In this document: piece by piece, positions 60,131 to 63,465 of the stretch
Numbering within the stretch: position 1 is the first letter of the stretch
Layout of the letters: every line of letters starts with the position of its first letter
From: an uncultured Acetatifactor sp.
GTDB lineage: Bacteria; Bacillota; Clostridia; Lachnospirales; Lachnospiraceae
Length of the DNA stretch: 63,465 nucleotides
Assembly: GCA_910580225.1 (NCBI GenBank)
Contig: CAJTXE010000028.1
Location: 1 to 63,465, forward strand
Reading direction: 5' to 3'
Position numbers and translations under genes: made by a program
Notes under the pieces: model-generated
The model's input: only the letters and a program-made list of their open reading frames with translations
Told to the model about the DNA's origin: nothing
The model's database searches: none

Positions 60131-61300
60131 TCATGGCCTCTCCTGATATCGCTTCAGGCTCTTCTCCAGACGCTCCAGTCCGTCCATGAGCCTTACCCTG
60201 GGACATGCCGCGTTCAGGCGGACAAAAGACTTCCCGCAGGCACCATACTCCTCCCCTTCCGTCAGATACAGTCCGCTGTCCCGCCGAATGAACGCCGCCA
60301 GTTCTCCCCCATCTGCTGTCACCGCACTGCAGTCCAGCCACAGCAGATAAGTAGCCTGGGAAGGCACCACGCTGATGCCGGGCAGCCTTTTCTCGACAAA
60401 CTGTCTCACCCACTGCTTATTTTCATACAAATATTGCCTCAGTGCCTCCAGCCAGCCTTCTCCCTTCTGGAAAGCCGCCGCGGCTGCCCCCACGGCAAAT
60501 GCATTCGGTTCTGCCACCTCGTCCGTATTCAGTCCCCTTTCCAGCTTATGCCGAATCACCGGATCCGGGACCATCACCGCCGCCGTCTGCAGACCTGCGA
60601 TATTGAACGTTTTGGTAGGCGCGAAACAGGTGATACTGTTGTCTCTGCATACCCCGGATACAGAAGCAAACGGAACATATTCATACCCCGGGTCCGTAAG
60701 GTCGCAATGGATTTCATCGGAAAGCACCAGCACGTGATGCCTGGCACAGAGCTCTCCGATCCTGGCCAAAGTCTCCCGATCCCAGATCTTCCCCACTGGA
60801 TTGTGGGGATTGCACAGAAGCATCAGCGTGGTCTGAGGGTTTGCCAGCTTCTCCTCCAGATCCGCAAAATCAATGGAATAACTGCCATCCCGGTATACCA
60901 GCGGACTTTCCAGAATGTTTCTACCGTTATTTCGTATAGAATTAAAGAAAATATTGTATACCGGTGTCTGCACCAGCACATTTTCCCCTACCGTGGTCAG
61001 CTTCCGCACGGTACTGGAAATGGCAGGCACCACACCGGTACAGAAGACCAGCCAGTCCTTCTCCATCTTAAAATGATGCCGTCTCTCCCACCAGTCCTGA
61101 TATGCCTCATACCAGTCCGGCGTTACCACCGAATAACCGAAAATCCCATGTTCCGCCCGCCGGCGCAGGGTCTCCACGATCTCCGGCGCTGTCTCAAAAT
61201 CCATATCCGCCACCCACATGGGCAGCTCCCGCTCCGGCACATCCCACTTCAGAGATCCCACTCCCCGCCGGTCTGTCAGCTTATCAAAATCATATCCCAT
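60131..61300 (-). CDS. PatB/MalY-type PLP enzyme (cystathionine beta-lyase or aminotransferase)
   Basis: A 389-residue fold-type I PLP enzyme. It opens with YDFDKLTDRRGVGSLKWD and WVADMDF, typical of PatB/MalY C-S lyases. PLP contacts are NPHNPVGKIWDRETL, LSDEIHCDL and the Schiff-base Lys in FAPTKTFNIAG. It probably releases H2S or homocysteine from cystathionine or cysteine. GGAG precedes ATG 61300. Confidence 0.9.
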   Translation of the reverse strand: MGYDFDKLTDRRGVGSLKWDVPERELPMWVADMDFETAPEIVETLRRRAEHGIFGYSVVTPDWYEAYQDWWERRHHFKMEKDWLVFCTGVVPAISSTVRKLTTVGENVLVQTPVYNIFFNSIRNNGRNILESPLVYRDGSYSIDFADLEEKLANPQTTLMLLCNPHNPVGKIWDRETLARIGELCARHHVLVLSDEIHCDLTDPGYEYVPFASVSGVCRDNSITCFAPTKTFNIAGLQTAAVMVPDPVIRHKLERGLNTDEVAEPNAFAVGAAAAAFQKGEGWLEALRQYLYENKQWVRQFVEKRLPGISVVPSQATYLLWLDCSAVTADGGELAAFIRRDSGLYLTEGEEYGACGKSFVRLNAACPRVRLMDGLERLEKSLKRYQERP

Positions 61301-61359
61301 ATTCAGTCTCCTGCCCTTTTGCCAGTCCCGGTGTCCCTTTCCCACATCGAAACCGCCAT

Positions 61360-62235
61360 TTACCGTTCCCACTCCGCCATATCAGATCTTTTCACGATTT
61401 CTTCCGCTTCGATCTTCGTCTGGTCGATCTTCACCTTCCTGCCGTCCATGATCAGCTCTCCGATTCTGTCCGCCCGGATGATTCCGCCTTTTGGATTCAG
61501 CACACTGTCCACGCTGCCGATGATCTCCACATCCGCCTGGGAATACTCAAAAGCCAGCGTGGTATTCAGCAGACGGCAGTTCTTCATAATCAGATTATCG
61601 ATATAGCACATCCCCTGGAGGCTTTCAATGGTACAGTTGATCAATGTGATATTCCTGGAATTCCAGCCCAGATATTCACCGGAAATAAAAGAATCATATA
61701 CTGTCACATTATCCGCATTCCAGAAGGCGTCCTTTGACAGCAGTCTGGAATGGTGCATCTCGATATTTGCCCCTCCGTCAAAGCTGTAATTCCCCACCAA
61801 CTGAAAATTGCGGAGCACCATATCCGTGCTGTTCATGGCGAAATAATCCCCTTTTGCCGTCACCCCGTCCATCTCAACTTCCCGGCAGTTCCACAGGGTC
61901 TCCGACGCATTGGGCATGTCCACATTGTACAGTTTGATTCCCTTTGAACGGCGGAATGCCTTAGGCGCTTCAATGATGGTGTCGGATATAGTGATATTTT
62001 CCGTATACCAGATGCCCGCCCGGGCCATGTCAAACAGGGCGGAATCTTTCATCTCTACATTGCGGCTGTACCACAGAGGATACTTCCATTTGAACAAAGT
62101 ATTGTCTATCTTCAGATCACTGCTCTCCTTCAACGGAGACTCTCCCTCCGCAAAGGTACAATAGCTGATATGACAGTCTCTTGCCTGAAACAGGGCTCTC
62201 TCCCCGGTCAGAAACTGCTGGTTGATCTCTTTCAT
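61360..62235 (-). CDS. DUF3737 family protein
   Basis: A 291-residue protein that should form a right-handed beta-helix, with regularly spaced hydrophobic rungs (NVEMKDSALFDMARAGIWY, NITISDTIIEAPKAF). It starts MKEINQQFLTGERALF, typical of DUF3737. No catalytic residues are assigned. It lies 59 bp downstream of the degV gene and 59 bp upstream of the PLP enzyme gene, as one operon. Confidence 0.88.
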   Translation of the reverse strand: MKEINQQFLTGERALFQARDCHISYCTFAEGESPLKESSDLKIDNTLFKWKYPLWYSRNVEMKDSALFDMARAGIWYTENITISDTIIEAPKAFRRSKGIKLYNVDMPNASETLWNCREVEMDGVTAKGDYFAMNSTDMVLRNFQLVGNYSFDGGANIEMHHSRLLSKDAFWNADNVTVYDSFISGEYLGWNSRNITLINCTIESLQGMCYIDNLIMKNCRLLNTTLAFEYSQADVEIIGSVDSVLNPKGGIIRADRIGELIMDGRKVKIDQTKIEAEEIVKRSDMAEWER

Positions 62236-62294
62236 GTTCTCTTTCCTCACTTTCTCTGATCTACATCCTAAAACGGTCAATAACGGTTTGCTTA

Positions 62295-63140
62295 TCACAT
62301 GCCTGCGGAGAAAAACGCCACTCCGATGGCCCCCGGGCCTATATGAGTGCCGATGGTGCCTCCCACGCTGGAAGTCTCCAGTGTATCCACATCAGCCTTC
62401 CAAAACTCCTCATGGTCCGTGATGTATTTCTGCAACATGGTATCACTTAAGCCCGTATACCCCAACACAAAGGGCTTCCCAAAATCAATTCCCCCCGTCA
62501 GCCGGATCTGCTCCGCCAGAAGATTATTTCCCTGTTTGGATCCCCGTGCTTTCCCCAGAACCGCTACCTCACCTCTCTGAATGGCAATTACGGGCTTGAT
62601 GGAAAGAAGACTCCCCGCCACGGCGGCGGCCTTGGAGATACGGCCTCCCTTCTTCAGATACTCCAGCGTGTCCAACAGGGCAATCAGCCGGATCCTTGAC
62701 TTATCATTCTCCAGCTTCTCTACAATCTCCTTGAAGGTAAGACCGCTGCGAATCAGCCGCAGCGCATATTCCACCAGCGCATGCTGACCCAAACTGGCAT
62801 TTTCACTGTCCACCACCTGCACCACATCCTCATATCCCTCCGCTGCAAGCCTGGCGCTCTGCCAGGTTCCCGACAGTTTCGACGACAGCGTGACAACAAT
62901 CGCCTGATCCCCCTGCTCCCGCACTTTCTGATAAGCCTCTTCAAAAGCAAACGGAGACACCTGGCTCGTAACCGGGAGCATATCACTTTCTATCAGTTTC
63001 TCATAAAACATGCTGTGTGTCAGGTTCACACCGTCCTGAAACTGTTCCTCCCCAAAGGTAATGGTAACCGGCAGGATCACCAGGTCCTCTCTCTGATGAT
63101 CCACAATATCCGATGCAGAATCCGTAATGACCTTAATCAT
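62295..63140 (-). CDS. DegV-family fatty-acid-binding protein
   Basis: A 281-residue DegV protein. It opens IKVITDSASDI, with TSQVSPFAFEEAYQ and a GPGAIGVAFF end. DegV/FakB proteins bind a fatty acid for phosphorylation by FakA; no fakA is in the window. GAGGAGGAG precedes ATG 63140. Confidence 0.92.
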   Translation of the reverse strand: MIKVITDSASDIVDHQREDLVILPVTITFGEEQFQDGVNLTHSMFYEKLIESDMLPVTSQVSPFAFEEAYQKVREQGDQAIVVTLSSKLSGTWQSARLAAEGYEDVVQVVDSENASLGQHALVEYALRLIRSGLTFKEIVEKLENDKSRIRLIALLDTLEYLKKGGRISKAAAVAGSLLSIKPVIAIQRGEVAVLGKARGSKQGNNLLAEQIRLTGGIDFGKPFVLGYTGLSDTMLQKYITDHEEFWKADVDTLETSSVGGTIGTHIGPGAIGVAFFSAGM

Positions 63141-63212
63141 ATCTCCTCCTCTTCTTTCCGATGATGGAGACGACCACTGAAACTGTCTCCTTATTTTGAA
63201 GCTAAATGCAAC

Positions 63213-63253
63213 AAAAAAAGTGTAAAGCTTTCATTTTACAGCAAACTTTACAC
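63213..63253 (-). terminator. Terminator of the tRNA transcript
   Basis: GTGTAAAG/CTTTACAC (63220-63227 with 63246-63253) followed by seven T on the minus strand, about 50 bp past tRNA-Asp. Confidence 0.85.
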
Positions 63254-63303
63254 CTCAATGAGGCTTATCTACTCTTTTCCATAACAAATACCGCATAAGA
63301 AAA

Positions 63304-63377
63304 CGACCCAGATCGGACTCGAACCGACGACCTCCGCCGTGACAGGGCGGCGCTCTAACCAACTGAGCCACTGGGCC
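63304..63377 (-). tRNA. tRNA-Asp (GTC)
   Basis: A complete cloverleaf with acceptor GGCCCAG/CTGGGTC and discriminator G, D-arm GCTCAGTTGGTTAGAGC, anticodon loop CTGTCAC with anticodon GTC, and T-loop TTCGAGT. CCA is not encoded. Confidence 0.96.
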
Positions 63378-63413
63378 TTATTTATAATAATTGCGGTAAA
63401 AATAACTTCAAAA

Positions 63414-63465
63414 TGGACCTTCGGGGACTCGAACCCAGGACCGACCGGTTATGAGCCGGTTGCTC
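63414..63465 (-). tRNA. tRNA-Met (CAT), partial at the window edge
   Basis: The 3' part of a tRNA with anticodon stem-loop CCGGCTCATAACCGG, T-loop TTCGAGT, acceptor 3' strand AAGGTCC and discriminator A. The T-stem has one mismatch (CTGGG against CCCCG). The CAT anticodon also fits tRNA-Ile2; the acceptor end suggests elongator Met. The 5' part is outside the window. Confidence 0.85.

Overview
The window reads as a chromosomal piece of an anaerobic, moderately AT/GC-balanced Clostridia, most likely a gut Lachnospiraceae. The pointers are pyruvate:ferredoxin oxidoreductase, a two-gene SufC/SufB-type Fe-S system, DUF6033, DUF6142, DUF1540 and DUF3737 proteins, clpC next to a YtrA-type GntR gene, and strong Shine-Dalgarno sites. 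Nearly all genes lie on the minus strand, so operons read right to left. The plus-strand exceptions are an integrase (27.8-28.9 kb) and the glgX-sufC-sufB-nifJ block (52.5-60.1 kb).

Layout. 0-3 kb: an HNH nuclease gene behind a structured leader RNA, then an M23 peptidase. 3-9 kb: ribosome hibernation factor, SH3/NlpC cell-wall hydrolase, thioredoxin reductase, proB-proA. 9.3-27.6 kb: a surface-fibre locus on one strand. In transcription order it has a small unknown protein, a BTAD-type regulator, a paralogue of the small protein, a coiled-coil protein, LepB-type signal peptidase, a 2011-residue LPXTG adhesin with 26 His/Cys repeats, an LPXTG major pilin, class C sortase, a minor pilin-like protein, two proteins with SipW-type signal peptides, two membrane-anchored surface proteins and a SipW-like signal peptidase. 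27.6-29.0 kb: a tyrosine integrase enclosed by two inverted 30-bp recombinase-type sites. 29-38 kb: FliD-like protein, radA, clpC, gntR, SH3 membrane protein, zinc-ribbon HTH protein. 37-41 kb: purE-purM-purN-purD. 41-52 kb: M29 aminopeptidase, DUF6142, pyrE, LysR regulator, purA, DUF1540, a T-box leader with a small membrane protein and thrS, CarD, a cyclophilin lipoprotein, DUF6033. 52-60 kb: glycogen debranching enzyme, sufC-sufB, nifJ. 60-63.5 kb: PatB-like PLP enzyme, DUF3737, DegV, tRNA-Asp and a partial tRNA-Met.

The most striking system is the integrase segment. Its inverted sites enclose the integrase gene and a near-consensus promoter (TTGCAA, 17 bp, TATAAT). In the present orientation this promoter points out across the left site into the first gene of the surface-fibre locus. 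This looks like a self-contained invertible ON/OFF switch for a fibre locus that combines sortase pili with SipW/TasA-type secretion. A second candidate novelty is the HNH gene, whose predicted transcript starts exactly at a closing stem of a roughly 110-nt folded leader and whose ORF is flanked by 9-bp direct repeats. All assignments come from reading the sequence; no database search was run.
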